The notes under the pieces: model-generated
What the model saw: the letters and a program-made list of their open reading frames with translations, nothing else
Databases searched by the model: none
Told to the model about the DNA's origin: nothing
In this document: positions 16,308 to 24,778 of the stretch, one piece after another
How the letters are laid out: every line of letters begins with the position of its first letter
Position numbering within the stretch: position 1 is the first letter of the stretch
From: Selenomonas sp. AB3002
GTDB lineage: Bacteria > Bacillota > Negativicutes > Selenomonadales > Selenomonadaceae
Direction of reading: 5' to 3'
Assembly: GCF_000702545.1 (NCBI RefSeq)
Contig: NZ_JNIO01000002.1
Coordinates: 1 to 64,000 of the forward strand
DNA: 64,000 nt
Position numbers and translations under genes: made by a program

Positions 16308-19211
16308 TCAGATAAAACGCCGCTCTCCCACAGCCCCTACCTTCAGCTCATTGAGTTTCAGATTATCTGAGCCTCTAAGGGCCCGCCTTATATCCTGCAT
16401 GCTGGCCCGGAATTCATCAGCAATCTCAGAATCCGAGAAGAAAAGCCTCATATCCAGCTGGTTTTCGTCAAAGACCCGGCAGGTAAGCTCCACTGCCCCG
16501 ATATTTTCCGTCAGCACGCAAAGCCTAAGCCAGGTTTCCTTTTTCAGATAACCAGTTTCCGGATCCTGCCTGGCCTCGTCGTAAACATGAATATAGGAAG
16601 GATAGCTCTGCTCATTTTCTCCTAAATACATGGGCATCATAAAACTCAGGGCCCGCTGCCCCTGCACCACGGAATTATCCCCTGACATGGAACCCCGCAT
16701 GGCCAGCACGAAAGCCGCTACGTCACGGCTTGCATTTTTCAGCTGCTTGCCATTCATCTGGCGGGTATTAGCCATATCGCAAAGCTGCATAAAGGCATAG
16801 AGCCTGGGAAGGTCGGGTATATTCTGCTGCAAAGCCGCCTGCTGGACAGTGACGGGCACGTTCTGCTGGCAAAGGCGGATAAGCTGCTGCAGCTGTCTGG
16901 CCTCCTGCTCCCCCATGGTGCTCTGACGGCCATTGACAAAATTCTGCAGAAGCTGGGCATCCCGCTGGGTAAGCTGGGCGTTCTTCAAGAGCAGCTGAGC
17001 CAGATCCTTCATGGTTTCCATGGTCTGAGGAGTGTTCTCCATAGTCTGGCTCATAAGCTGTGCCTTGGCCTGCTGCATGGCCTCCTGCTGAGGAGAATTT
17101 GGCTGGGTGAGCTGCCCCTGCTGATGCTGCATCCGCAGCTGTTGCATAAAGAACGGTTCCTGCTGAAGAGTCTGATTTTGTTGTGACATTGATTGCTGCC
17201 CCTGGGGCGTCTGTTGCATCTGCTGCCCCTGCTGCGGCATGGGCTGCTGGCCCTGGGGCATCTGCTGGCCTTGCTGTGGCATAGCCTGCTGCCCTTGGGG
17301 CATCTGCTGCATCTGTTGCCCCTGCTGCGGCATGGGCTGCTGGCCCTGGGGCATCTGCTGCATCTGCTGACCATGCTGCGGCATGGGCTGCTGCCCCTGG
17401 GGCGTCTGTTGCATCTGCTGCCCCTGCTGCATCTGTTGCATCTGCTGCCCCTGCTGCATCTGTTGCCCCTGCTGCGGCATGGGCTGCTGGCCCTGGTGGG
17501 GTGCCTGCTGCATCTGCTGGCCTTGCTGTGGCATAGCCTGCTGCCCTTGGGGCATCTGCTGCATCTGTTGCCCCTGCTGCGGCATGGGCTGCTGGCCCTG
17601 GGGCATCTGCTGCATCTGCTGACCATGCTGCGGCATGGGCTGCTGTCCCTGGGGCATCTGCTGCATCTGCTGGCCCTGCTGCATCATGGGCTGCTGGCCC
17701 TGGGGCGTCTGCTGCATCTGCTGGCCCTGCTGCGGCATGGGCTGCTGTCCCTGGGGCATCTGCTGCATCTGCTGGCCCTGCTGCATCATGGGCTGCTGTC
17801 CCTGGGGCGTCTGCTGCATCTGCTGGCCCTGCTGCATCATGGGCTGCTGGCCCTGGGGCGTCTGCTGCATCTGCTGGCCCTGCTGCGGCATGGGCTGCTG
17901 TCCCTGGGGCATCTGCTGCATCTGCTGGCCCTGCTGCATCATGGGCTGCTGTCCCTGGGGCGTCTGCTGCATCTGCTGGCCCTGCTGCATCATGGGCTGC
18001 TGACCCTGGGGGGTCTGCTGCATCTGCTGGCCCTGTTGCGGCATAGGCTGCTGACCCTGGGGCGTATGCTGCATCTGCTGGCCCTGCTGAGGCATAGGCT
18101 GCTGCCCCTGGGGTGTCTGCTGCATCTGCTGGCCCTGCTGCATCATGGGCTGCTGGCCCTGGGGCGTATGCTGCATCTGCTGGCCTTGCTGGGGCATTGC
18201 CTGCTGCCCCTGGGACGTCTGCTGCATCTGCTGGCCCTGCTGAGGCATAGGCTGCTGCCCCTGGGGTGTCTGCTGCATCTGCTGGCCCTGCTGAGGCATA
18301 GGTTGCTGCCCCTGGGGTGTCTGCTGCATCTGCTGGCCCTGCTGAGGCATAGGCTGCTGCCCCTGGGGTGTCTGCTGCATCTGCTGGCCCTGCTGGGGCA
18401 TGGGCTGCTGCCCTTGGGGCATCTGCTGCATCTGTTGGCCTTGCTGCATCATGGGCTGCTGGCCCTGGGGAGTCTGCTGCATCTGCTGACCCTGTTGCGG
18501 CATGGGCTGCTGGCCCTGAGGCGACTGCTGCATCTGCTGACCCTGCTGCCCCTGGGGCATCTGCTGGCCCTGTTGCGGCATAGGCTGCTGCCCTTGGGGT
18601 GTCTGCTGCATCTGCTGGCCCTGCTGGGGCATAGACTGCTGCCCCTGGGGCGTTTGCTGCATCTGTTGCCCCTGTTGCGCAGCCTGCCCCTGCTGTCCCT
18701 GCTGCGCAGCCTGGCCCTGCTGGGTCTGCTGTCCCCGCTGGCCCTGTTGAGCTTGTTTCTGCTGAGGCGGCTGTCCGCCCTCCGTAGTGGCTGGTCTGGG
18801 CATGAAGAACTGCACCAGCTGCTTCAGAAATCCCAGAGTGCTTCCTTCTTCGAAGGGCATAATGGAAGGCTGGCCTTTGGGCTGCAATGACAAGAGCAGC
18901 TGCTGCATTTCCTGGGGCAGCTCGTCAAAATTCTTATCCAAAAGCATCTCAAAGGAAGCCTTCAGCAGCAGCACCGGCTCCAGTATCTTGCCCTCAGCAC
19001 TGCCGCTGCTCACCATGGCCTTGAGATTGGTCAGAAGCACCTGCATAGTATCACTGACAGCGGGAGCCTCCCCCTTTTCTGCCATTGCCCCCATCTGGCT
19101 GAGCATCCTAGCCATACTTCCCAGCTGTTCCTGCGTGAAGCGCTGGCTTTCCACGGTACTGCCCAGCCCCTGCCCCAGGGTTTCCTCAAAAGAAAAGGCC
19201 TGCTTCAGCAC
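16308..19211 (-). CDS. FliK-like protein with massive Gln/Met repeat
   Basis: A 967-residue frame. Residues about 1-160 are helical (FEETLGQGLGSTVESQRFTQ). A low-complexity block of about 490 residues follows, made of near-identical 17-residue units (MQQTPQGQQPMPQQGQQ). The C-terminal 250 residues are folded and resemble the FliK/YlqG C-terminal domain (SYIHVYDEARQDPETGY, DENQLDMRLFF). The place between rnhB and the FlhB-like gene equals that of Bacillus ylqG. The frame opens with GTG at 19211, but it clearly continues upstream in another frame, so the natural N-terminus is probably at 19459 beyond a one-base shift in an A6 run. A role in export-length control is only an analogy. Confidence 0.8.
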   Translation of the reverse strand: MLKQAFSFEETLGQGLGSTVESQRFTQEQLGSMARMLSQMGAMAEKGEAPAVSDTMQVLLTNLKAMVSSGSAEGKILEPVLLLKASFEMLLDKNFDELPQEMQQLLLSLQPKGQPSIMPFEEGSTLGFLKQLVQFFMPRPATTEGGQPPQQKQAQQGQRGQQTQQGQAAQQGQQGQAAQQGQQMQQTPQGQQSMPQQGQQMQQTPQGQQPMPQQGQQMPQGQQGQQMQQSPQGQQPMPQQGQQMQQTPQGQQPMMQQGQQMQQMPQGQQPMPQQGQQMQQTPQGQQPMPQQGQQMQQTPQGQQPMPQQGQQMQQTPQGQQPMPQQGQQMQQTSQGQQAMPQQGQQMQHTPQGQQPMMQQGQQMQQTPQGQQPMPQQGQQMQHTPQGQQPMPQQGQQMQQTPQGQQPMMQQGQQMQQTPQGQQPMMQQGQQMQQMPQGQQPMPQQGQQMQQTPQGQQPMMQQGQQMQQTPQGQQPMMQQGQQMQQMPQGQQPMPQQGQQMQQTPQGQQPMMQQGQQMQQMPQGQQPMPQHGQQMQQMPQGQQPMPQQGQQMQQMPQGQQAMPQQGQQMQQAPHQGQQPMPQQGQQMQQGQQMQQMQQGQQMQQTPQGQQPMPQHGQQMQQMPQGQQPMPQQGQQMQQMPQGQQAMPQQGQQMPQGQQPMPQQGQQMQQTPQGQQSMSQQNQTLQQEPFFMQQLRMQHQQGQLTQPNSPQQEAMQQAKAQLMSQTMENTPQTMETMKDLAQLLLKNAQLTQRDAQLLQNFVNGRQSTMGEQEARQLQQLIRLCQQNVPVTVQQAALQQNIPDLPRLYAFMQLCDMANTRQMNGKQLKNASRDVAAFVLAMRGSMSGDNSVVQGQRALSFMMPMYLGENEQSYPSYIHVYDEARQDPETGYLKKETWLRLCVLTENIGAVELTCRVFDENQLDMRLFFSDSEIADEFRASMQDIRRALRGSDNLKLNELKVGAVGERRFI
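17190..18690 (-). repeat. 51-bp coding tandem repeat
   Basis: About 29 copies of a 51-base unit encode MQQxPQGQQPMxQQGQQ, with small changes (T/M/S/A at position 4, P/M before QQG) and some partial units (for example near 17,400-17,470 and 18,540-18,570). Long, near-identical, in-frame repeats of this kind expand and contract by recombination or slippage, so copy number is likely to differ between strains. Copy number is estimated from length. Confidence 0.9.
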
Positions 19212-19459
19212 ATTCTTGATGACTTCCTGCAGTTCCTGGGCATTTTTTCCATAGCTTCAGTATGAGCGCTGGCTACTTTTGCCAGTATGCTTGCCATATC
19301 ATCTACAGCCGCCTGCAAAGCCACATTGGTACGCGGCGCAAAGGCCTCCGCCGAACTGCCGCCTGTGCGCTGGCCAACCCGGTCAGGACCGCCTGAAGAT
19401 TGAGGTCTTTCTATCGGGCGAATCCCCACATTTACCTGTGTTCCCGCTTCCAAAGGCAT
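19205..19459 (-). pseudogene. N-terminal segment of the FliK-like protein, out of frame
   Basis: A frame starting MPLEAGTQVNVGIRPIERP reads through VALQAAVDDMASILAKVA to EAMEKM and stops at 19205. The next frame continues the same helix as AQELQEVIKNVLKQAFSF. Both join if the A6 run at 19243-19248 were A7. It could be a real mutation, a slippage site that lets some full protein be made, or a sequencing error in a homopolymer. I judge this to be the real beginning of the gene below. Confidence 0.65.
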
Positions 19460-19485
19460 ATCTCGTCACCCTTCCAGGATAATAA

Positions 19486-20268
19486 TCACAAAGGCTGATT
19501 CTGTTCAAACATGGATTTTATAGGTTCAAAAGACATTCTGTGTATGGGACAGGGGCCGTATTTCCTCAGAGCCTCTATATGCTGGGCTGTGCCATAGCCC
19601 TTGTGGCTTACAAAGCCGTACTCCGGATACTGCTTGTCGTATTCGTCCATCAGCCGGTCACGGGTGACCTTAGCGATGATAGAAGCCGCCGCAATGGAGG
19701 CGGACTTGGCATCACCCTTGATGATGGAGCGGGAGGGCATGGGCAGGGCCGCCAGGGGCACCGCATCCACCAGCACCTGCTGGGGCTCCGGGCTGAGGCC
19801 GAAGATAGCCTCATACATGCCGTTGAGGGTGGCCTGATAGATATTCACCCTGTCGATGGTCCTGGCATCCACCAGCACGCTGCTCACGGCTATAGCCTTT
19901 TCCTGAATCTCTGCGAAAAGTTCCTCCCTCCGCTCAGGGGAGAGCTTCTTGGAATCATTGAGATGGGGCAGCTCCAGTTCATGGGGCAGGATCACTGCCG
20001 CCACAGACACAGGCCCTGCCAGGGGGCCACGGCCTGCCTCATCCACGCCCGCCACTATCTCCATGCCTTCTGCCCAGGCCTGGCGCTCGAAATCATAGAG
20101 GGAAAGGAGCCTTTCCTTTTCCTTCTGTGCTCTTTCATAGCGGCGCAGGATGGTGCCTGCTGCCTTGCGGCTGTCCTGGCGGCAGGCTTCCAGCAATTCC
20201 TCCGTCACAGGACCTTCCGCAAAAAGCCTCTCAATATCTTTTATCGTCATTTTCGATAAATCAATCAA
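19486..20268 (-). CDS. rnhB: Ribonuclease HII
   Basis: A 260-residue RNase HII with an N-terminal extension typical of Firmicutes. Catalytic motifs are GVDEAGRGPLAGPV with the first acidic pair, LNDSKKLS, and DAKSASIAAASIIAKVTRD. It cuts RNA, including single ribonucleotides, in RNA-DNA hybrids. Its start overlaps the end of rbgA by eight bases, so translation is coupled. Confidence 0.96.
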   Translation of the reverse strand: MIDLSKMTIKDIERLFAEGPVTEELLEACRQDSRKAAGTILRRYERAQKEKERLLSLYDFERQAWAEGMEIVAGVDEAGRGPLAGPVSVAAVILPHELELPHLNDSKKLSPERREELFAEIQEKAIAVSSVLVDARTIDRVNIYQATLNGMYEAIFGLSPEPQQVLVDAVPLAALPMPSRSIIKGDAKSASIAAASIIAKVTRDRLMDEYDKQYPEYGFVSHKGYGTAQHIEALRKYGPCPIHRMSFEPIKSMFEQNQPL

Positions 20269-21184
20269 GTTTTTTTTCGCTCCCCTCAGCTGCCTCTGCT
20301 TTTTCTTCCGCGGGAACTTCGTCCAGGGTCACAGCCCCCAGCTTGCCGGAGCGGAACTCCGTCAGCACGATATTGACAGCCTTTTCCAGATCCACCACAC
20401 CGCCCTTGACCAGGCAGCCGCGCTTCCTGCCAACAGCTTCCAAAAGCTCCAGCCCCGTTGCCGGCAGCTCACCCTTGAACTTGAAGCGCTCTGTCAGCCT
20501 CTCAGGGTGGTCACGACGCAGGGTCTCCAGAAGCAGGGCCGTGACCTTTTCCCTGTCGTAAATATCGTCGTTGATGGCTCCCGTGAAGGCCAGCTTCAGC
20601 CCTACGGTCATATCCTCGAACTTGGGCCAGAGAATGCCAGGCATATCCAAAAGATCCAGATTGCTGCCCAGCTTGATCCACTGCTTGGCCCGGGTGACAC
20701 CTGGCTTGTCGGCAGCCTTGGCCTTGGCGGAGCCTGCCAGCCGATTGATGAGGGAAGACTTGCCCACGTTGGGAATGCCCAGGATCATACAGCGGGCAGC
20801 CCTGGCCTTGCCCCCCTTGCTCACCAGTTTCTCAGTCTTGGGACGAGCCAGATCCTCTGCCAGTTTCACCAGCTGCTTCATGCCCTTGCCGTTCAGGGAA
20901 TCGATGGAAACAGCCGCTATGCCCTGGCTCTTGAAATAAGCCACCCAGGCGCGGGTCTGCTCCGGGTCAGCCAGATCTGACTTGTTCAGCGCCACCAGCC
21001 TTGGCTTGTCCTTGATGATCTCTGCCAGCATGGGATTAGCGCTGCTGTAGGGAATGCGGGCATCAAGCAGCTCGATGGCCACATCCACCAGCTTGAGATT
21101 TTCTTCAATGAGCCGCTGGGCTTTCTTCATGTGCCCCGGGAACCACTGCAGGTTCGGCAGGCCTTCTCTTTCTTTTTCTTCCAT
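20261..21184 (-). CDS. rbgA: Ribosome biogenesis GTPase RbgA (YlqF)
   Basis: A 307-residue circularly permuted GTPase. The G4 motif NKSD comes first, then G1 GIPNVGKSSL, then G3 DMPG. The N-terminus WFPGHMKKAQRLI is typical of the family. It acts late in assembly of the large ribosomal subunit. The first 68 bases and the promoter are repeated exactly on the far side of the IS element; this copy is the complete gene. A likely promoter on the minus strand is TTGCGC-18-TAGAAT around 21225-21255. Confidence 0.96.
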   Translation of the reverse strand: MEEKEREGLPNLQWFPGHMKKAQRLIEENLKLVDVAIELLDARIPYSSANPMLAEIIKDKPRLVALNKSDLADPEQTRAWVAYFKSQGIAAVSIDSLNGKGMKQLVKLAEDLARPKTEKLVSKGGKARAARCMILGIPNVGKSSLINRLAGSAKAKAADKPGVTRAKQWIKLGSNLDLLDMPGILWPKFEDMTVGLKLAFTGAINDDIYDREKVTALLLETLRRDHPERLTERFKFKGELPATGLELLEAVGRKRGCLVKGGVVDLEKAVNIVLTEFRSGKLGAVTLDEVPAEEKAEAAEGSEKKLD

Positions 21185-21304
21185 ATTCTCACACTTCCGT
21201 TCTATGAATTATTTCATACCTATTCTACTATAGGCAGTACAAACGGCGCAACTTTGTAAAAATTATCTTTCAACTCTACCGTAAATGATTTTTATATGGT
21301 ATAA
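21117..21304. repeat. 188-bp target duplication, copy 1
   Basis: Identical base for base to 23332-23519. It contains the first 68 bases of rbgA, the rbgA promoter and most of the old fba promoter. It ends exactly at the first base of the IS terminal repeat. The mismatch just outside (21116 C against 23331 G) sets the left limit. Confidence 0.92.
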
Positions 21305-23331
21305 CCCGACTTTGCCACGTAAAAAATGCACGAAGCCACAGTACATATGGCTTCGTGCTTATTTTTTCGAAAATAATATACACCTACACTTCAAAGGTCC
21401 ATATCAGCCTTCATCTTTCGTAAATCACCTCTTGTGTAAAGCTTCGGGACAATATCCAGTGAGAACGCAGACAGTATCTTCTTTAGGTCATCATCCATTG
21501 TGTTATTGAATCGGTAAAGGTCTCCGGGCAGTTTGTCAATTTGCCACTTTTGCAGGGCTGACTGGACACGTCTGCCAGAAAGGCCGTAACTCCACAGGCT
21601 GTCAGCATTTCCGCCAGGGGTAGCAGATAAAACTTTTTTCTGAATCAGGCGGAGCATTGTCAATGCCATCATGCATACCAGGAGATGCGCCTGTATATGC
21701 TCCCTGGTTGAGACATATATTGGGCGTGTGGCCAGCGTTCCTTTCATTTCCCTGAACTGGTCTTCGATCTGCGTCAGCCCGTGGTAAGCCTCCACAACAT
21801 CTTCATCGGCCATGTCTGTTTCCGAAGTCACAATCTGGTAATAACCCATGTATGCCGTTAGTTCCTCAAGCTTTTCTTCATCCAGCATGCCCAGCAGTTT
21901 GCCGGACTCGATCATCTCCCCGGTTTCCTTGTGGACAAACTCTTTCTTGAAATATTTCTTGAGCTGGCGGGACTGTGTTGCCGTCACGCGGAATGTTGAC
22001 GGGTTATTGCGCAGTTTCTCCAGAAAATCCAGGAATCTCTTATGCTCGTGGTACTCGCGCTTGTAGAAGCGTTCGCTCCAGTAGACAACAACTTTCTCTT
22101 TGAGTTCCACGGTATTGCCGTCCTCATCCTTTACCCTGCGGGTCAGAATACGTGATTTCAGACGGAAGGAACTGCCCTTGGATGTATAGCCTTCCTGCTC
22201 CAGAATCCAATGTCTCTCAGCCTTCGGGGTCTTGCGTATGCTCTTGCTTACTATGTAGCCCTGTCCATCCCTGACAAGATGACAGAGGTTGTAGAAAGAA
22301 TGCATGCCTCGGTCAGCCACCAGAACAAAACGTTCCGTCTCAAGTCTCCCCATGCTTTTCTTCAGGGCAGGACGCAGCGTAGCCTGGTCAAGGGTATTGC
22401 CGGGGAATGACTCAATGGTTATGGGGATGCCGTTGTCATCAAGGAAAAGCCCCATCTGCACGATTGGCTCTCTGCGATTCTCCTTGGAAACGCCTTTCTG
22501 CCGCAGGCCTTTTTGCGTATCACCGTTTACGCGCTCATCAGGATCTGGATCTTCTATCTCAAAGAAGAAGTTCGTGACATCATAGTAAATATGCGCCGTG
22601 GAACGTCCTACGGATTTGCAGATGGAAGAATGCATCCGGCGGATGAACTGTTCCTTGTGCTCCGCCAGCACATCCAGTGCATCGTAGATATGGTAGGGAT
22701 AGGAAACATCTGCCAACGGGGCAAAATACTGCTCGTTCTGCTGTGCGGTTTCCCACTTGGAAGCAGGCTGCAGTATGCGCCCGAAAATGAGCAGGCGTAT
22801 GAATCCGGCCAGGTCATATGTAAGTCCCAATGAGTGCTTCAAAGTTGCACAAAGCTTGTCCAGCCCCAGCTGCCCAAACAGTCGGTCAAGCAGAAACTGG
22901 GCAACGAGTTTTGGCGCGCCTATACAGGCAGCCTCTCCTTCGACGTAAGTTACGACATGCTTTTGCGGCAGTGGGGAATCGACATAAGGAAGCAGAGAAT
23001 CAATGATGGGGATTCCGTTCTTGTATGAATCCTTCAGACGCTGCACGAAATCCGGCTTGCCGTCATCGAAGCGGGACAAGGGGCCAATGTTCATGACGGT
23101 CTTCTTGCGGGAGACCTTGCGCCCCTGGCTGTCTTCAACCCGGCAGCTTTGCATCAGACGGAGGTAAGGGATGCCATTGTTCTTGCACAGCTCGACAAAC
23201 ATAGTCCTCTCCTTATGTAAATATATACCTACTAAATAATTATAACATAAAAGCAATAAAAAAGCAAGGAAAACCTTTGAAATTCCTTACTTTTTTAGGT
23301 GTCTGATTTTAAATTTCGTGGCAAAGTCGGG
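21305..23331 (-). mobile_element. IS1634-family insertion sequence
   Basis: A 2027-bp element with perfect 15-base terminal inverted repeats CCCGACTTTGCCACG / CGTGGCAAAGTCGGG. It holds one transposase gene. It is flanked by a 188-bp direct repeat of target DNA. Unusually long and variable target duplications are a known trait of the IS1634 group. The element lies between rbgA and fba and has not broken either gene. Confidence 0.92.
21391..23202 (-). CDS. IS1634-family transposase
   Basis: A 603-residue DDE transposase. It starts MFVELCKNNGIPYLRLMQSC, with AAGGAG before the ATG at 23202. The central part has YYDVTNFFFE, then FPGNTLDQATL and VADRGMHSFYNL, and the end has a long helical domain with EDQFREMKGTLATRPIYV carrying the catalytic Glu. 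The frame is intact, so the element may be active. Confidence 0.92.
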   Translation of the reverse strand: MFVELCKNNGIPYLRLMQSCRVEDSQGRKVSRKKTVMNIGPLSRFDDGKPDFVQRLKDSYKNGIPIIDSLLPYVDSPLPQKHVVTYVEGEAACIGAPKLVAQFLLDRLFGQLGLDKLCATLKHSLGLTYDLAGFIRLLIFGRILQPASKWETAQQNEQYFAPLADVSYPYHIYDALDVLAEHKEQFIRRMHSSICKSVGRSTAHIYYDVTNFFFEIEDPDPDERVNGDTQKGLRQKGVSKENRREPIVQMGLFLDDNGIPITIESFPGNTLDQATLRPALKKSMGRLETERFVLVADRGMHSFYNLCHLVRDGQGYIVSKSIRKTPKAERHWILEQEGYTSKGSSFRLKSRILTRRVKDEDGNTVELKEKVVVYWSERFYKREYHEHKRFLDFLEKLRNNPSTFRVTATQSRQLKKYFKKEFVHKETGEMIESGKLLGMLDEEKLEELTAYMGYYQIVTSETDMADEDVVEAYHGLTQIEDQFREMKGTLATRPIYVSTREHIQAHLLVCMMALTMLRLIQKKVLSATPGGNADSLWSYGLSGRRVQSALQKWQIDKLPGDLYRFNNTMDDDLKKILSAFSLDIVPKLYTRGDLRKMKADMDL

Positions 23332-23519
23332 TGGGCTTTCTTCATGTGCCCCGGGAACCACTGCAGGTTCGGCAGGCCTTCTCTTTCTTTTTCTTCCATA
23401 TTCTCACACTTCCGTTCTATGAATTATTTCATACCTATTCTACTATAGGCAGTACAAACGGCGCAACTTTGTAAAAATTATCTTTCAACTCTACCGTAAA
23501 TGATTTTTATATGGTATAA
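23332..23519. repeat. 188-bp target duplication, copy 2, with 5' fragment of rbgA
   Basis: Exact copy of 21117-21304. It carries an orphan start of rbgA (about 22 codons, 23332-23399, minus strand) and its promoter, now firing into the IS, and the fba promoter. Together with the IS end it fills the 300-base gap before fba; nothing else is seen there. Confidence 0.92.
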
Positions 23520-23520
23520 T
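23512..23520 (+). promoter_or_regulatory. fba promoter, extended -10
   Basis: TGG-TATAAT ends at 23520, 43 bases before the fba ATG; I see no good -35 box. The last T lies just outside the 188-bp repeat. In copy 1 the same box reads TATAAC because the IS begins there, so the insertion point is inside the -10 box and only this copy is complete. Confidence 0.65.
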
Positions 23521-23563
23521 AGACAAGGTTAATTCGACCATAAAGATTAGGGGGTAATGAAAA

Positions 23564-24556
23564 ATGCCATTAGTTGGAACTAAAGAAATGTTCAAGAAGG
23601 CTTACGAGGGCGGCTACGCTATCGGCGCTTTCAACGTGAACAACATGGAAATCGTGCAGGGCATCACCGAGGCAGCTGCTGAGCTGAACTCTCCTGTTAT
23701 CCTGCAGGCATCCGCTGGTGCACGCAAGTATGCAAAAGGCCCGTATCTCCGTCACCTTGTTGAGGCTGCTTTGGAAGTCAACGATATTCCTATCGCTCTG
23801 CACCTCGACCATGGCGCTGATTTCGAGACCTGCAAAGCCTGCATCGATGATGGCTTTACGTCCGTAATGTTCGATGGTTCTCACTATGATTTCAAAGAGA
23901 ACATCAAGCGCACTCAGGAAGTTGTTGCTTACGCACATGAGCATGGTGTTTGCGTTGAAGCTGAGCTCGGCAAGCTGGCCGGCATCGAAGATGATGTCAA
24001 GGTTGCCGCTCACGACGCAGCTTACACTCAGCCGGAAGAGGTTGAGGAGTTCGTTAAAGAGACTGGCGTAGACTCCCTGGCTATCGCTATCGGCACTTCC
24101 CATGGTGCTTTCAAGTTCAAGCCTGAGCAGTGCACCCGCAACGCAGAAGGCGTTCTCGTACCGCCTGAGCTGCGTTTCGACATCCTGGCTGAAATCGAGA
24201 AGAAGATTCCTGAGTTCCCGATCGTTCTCCACGGTGCTTCTTCCGTTATTCCGAAGTATGTTCAGATCATCAACGCTAACGGCGGCAAGCTGGACGATGC
24301 TATCGGCATTCCTGAGGATCAGCTCCGCAAGGCAGCTAAGTCCGCAGTCTGCAAGATCAACATCGACTCCGACCTGCGTCTGGCTCTCACCGCTGGTATC
24401 CGTGAGCACTTCATGGCTCATCCGGAGCACTTCGATCCGCGTCAGTATGTTGCTGACGGCCGTTCCTACATCAAGGAGCTCGTCGAGCACAAGATCAAGG
24501 ACGTTCTCGGTTCCGAAGGCCGCGCTAAGGAGATCCTGGAGCTTATCAACAAATAA
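23564..24556 (+). CDS. fba: Class II fructose-bisphosphate aldolase
   Basis: A 330-residue zinc-dependent aldolase of glycolysis and gluconeogenesis. Motifs: GAFNVNNME near the start, LHLDHGADFETC with metal-binding His, GTSHGAFKF, and HGASS for phosphate binding. A strong ribosome-binding site (GGGGGT region) precedes the ATG. Codon use is clearly biased, as expected for a highly expressed gene. It is the only host gene on the plus strand in this part. Confidence 0.96.
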   Translation: MPLVGTKEMFKKAYEGGYAIGAFNVNNMEIVQGITEAAAELNSPVILQASAGARKYAKGPYLRHLVEAALEVNDIPIALHLDHGADFETCKACIDDGFTSVMFDGSHYDFKENIKRTQEVVAYAHEHGVCVEAELGKLAGIEDDVKVAAHDAAYTQPEEVEEFVKETGVDSLAIAIGTSHGAFKFKPEQCTRNAEGVLVPPELRFDILAEIEKKIPEFPIVLHGASSVIPKYVQIINANGGKLDDAIGIPEDQLRKAAKSAVCKINIDSDLRLALTAGIREHFMAHPEHFDPRQYVADGRSYIKELVEHKIKDVLGSEGRAKEILELINK

Positions 24557-24580
24557 GCTTCCTCGTTCCACTGCAATCGA

Positions 24581-24614
24581 AAATGGACTGTGCATTTGCA
24601 CAGTCCATTTTTTT
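24581..24614 (+). terminator. fba terminator
   Basis: Perfect 14-base stem AAATGGACTGTGCA / TGCACAGTCCATTT with a short loop, followed by T residues. The 160 bases between it and the uvrA stop hold no gene I can support. Confidence 0.9.
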
Positions 24615-24778
24615 AACCCTTATTCTTTCCAGCCCAGAAACTTAGATAGAAAATCTCCCCATGGCTTCATCAGCACATGGGGATATGCGAATTCATTTCC
24701 TCTCGATATGACACTTCTTCCCGCAGAAAGCAATGCCGTACTGCCACACATCACATAAGAGTGTGAGGTATACCTATT

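Noticed and set aside
17190-18690. Regular repeats that could be mistaken for a CRISPR array
   Set aside because: The unit is a 51-base coding repeat without unique spacers and keeps the reading frame of a protein.
17193-18890. A 565-codon open frame on the plus strand full of Leu, His and Gly
   Set aside because: It is the mirror of the 51-bp repeat of the FliK-like gene; a repeat without stops in one frame is often open in others. No start signals or family.
24620-24751. A 43-codon minus-strand frame below uvrA
   Set aside because: The start has only a weak ribosome-binding site and I know no homologue; could be chance.
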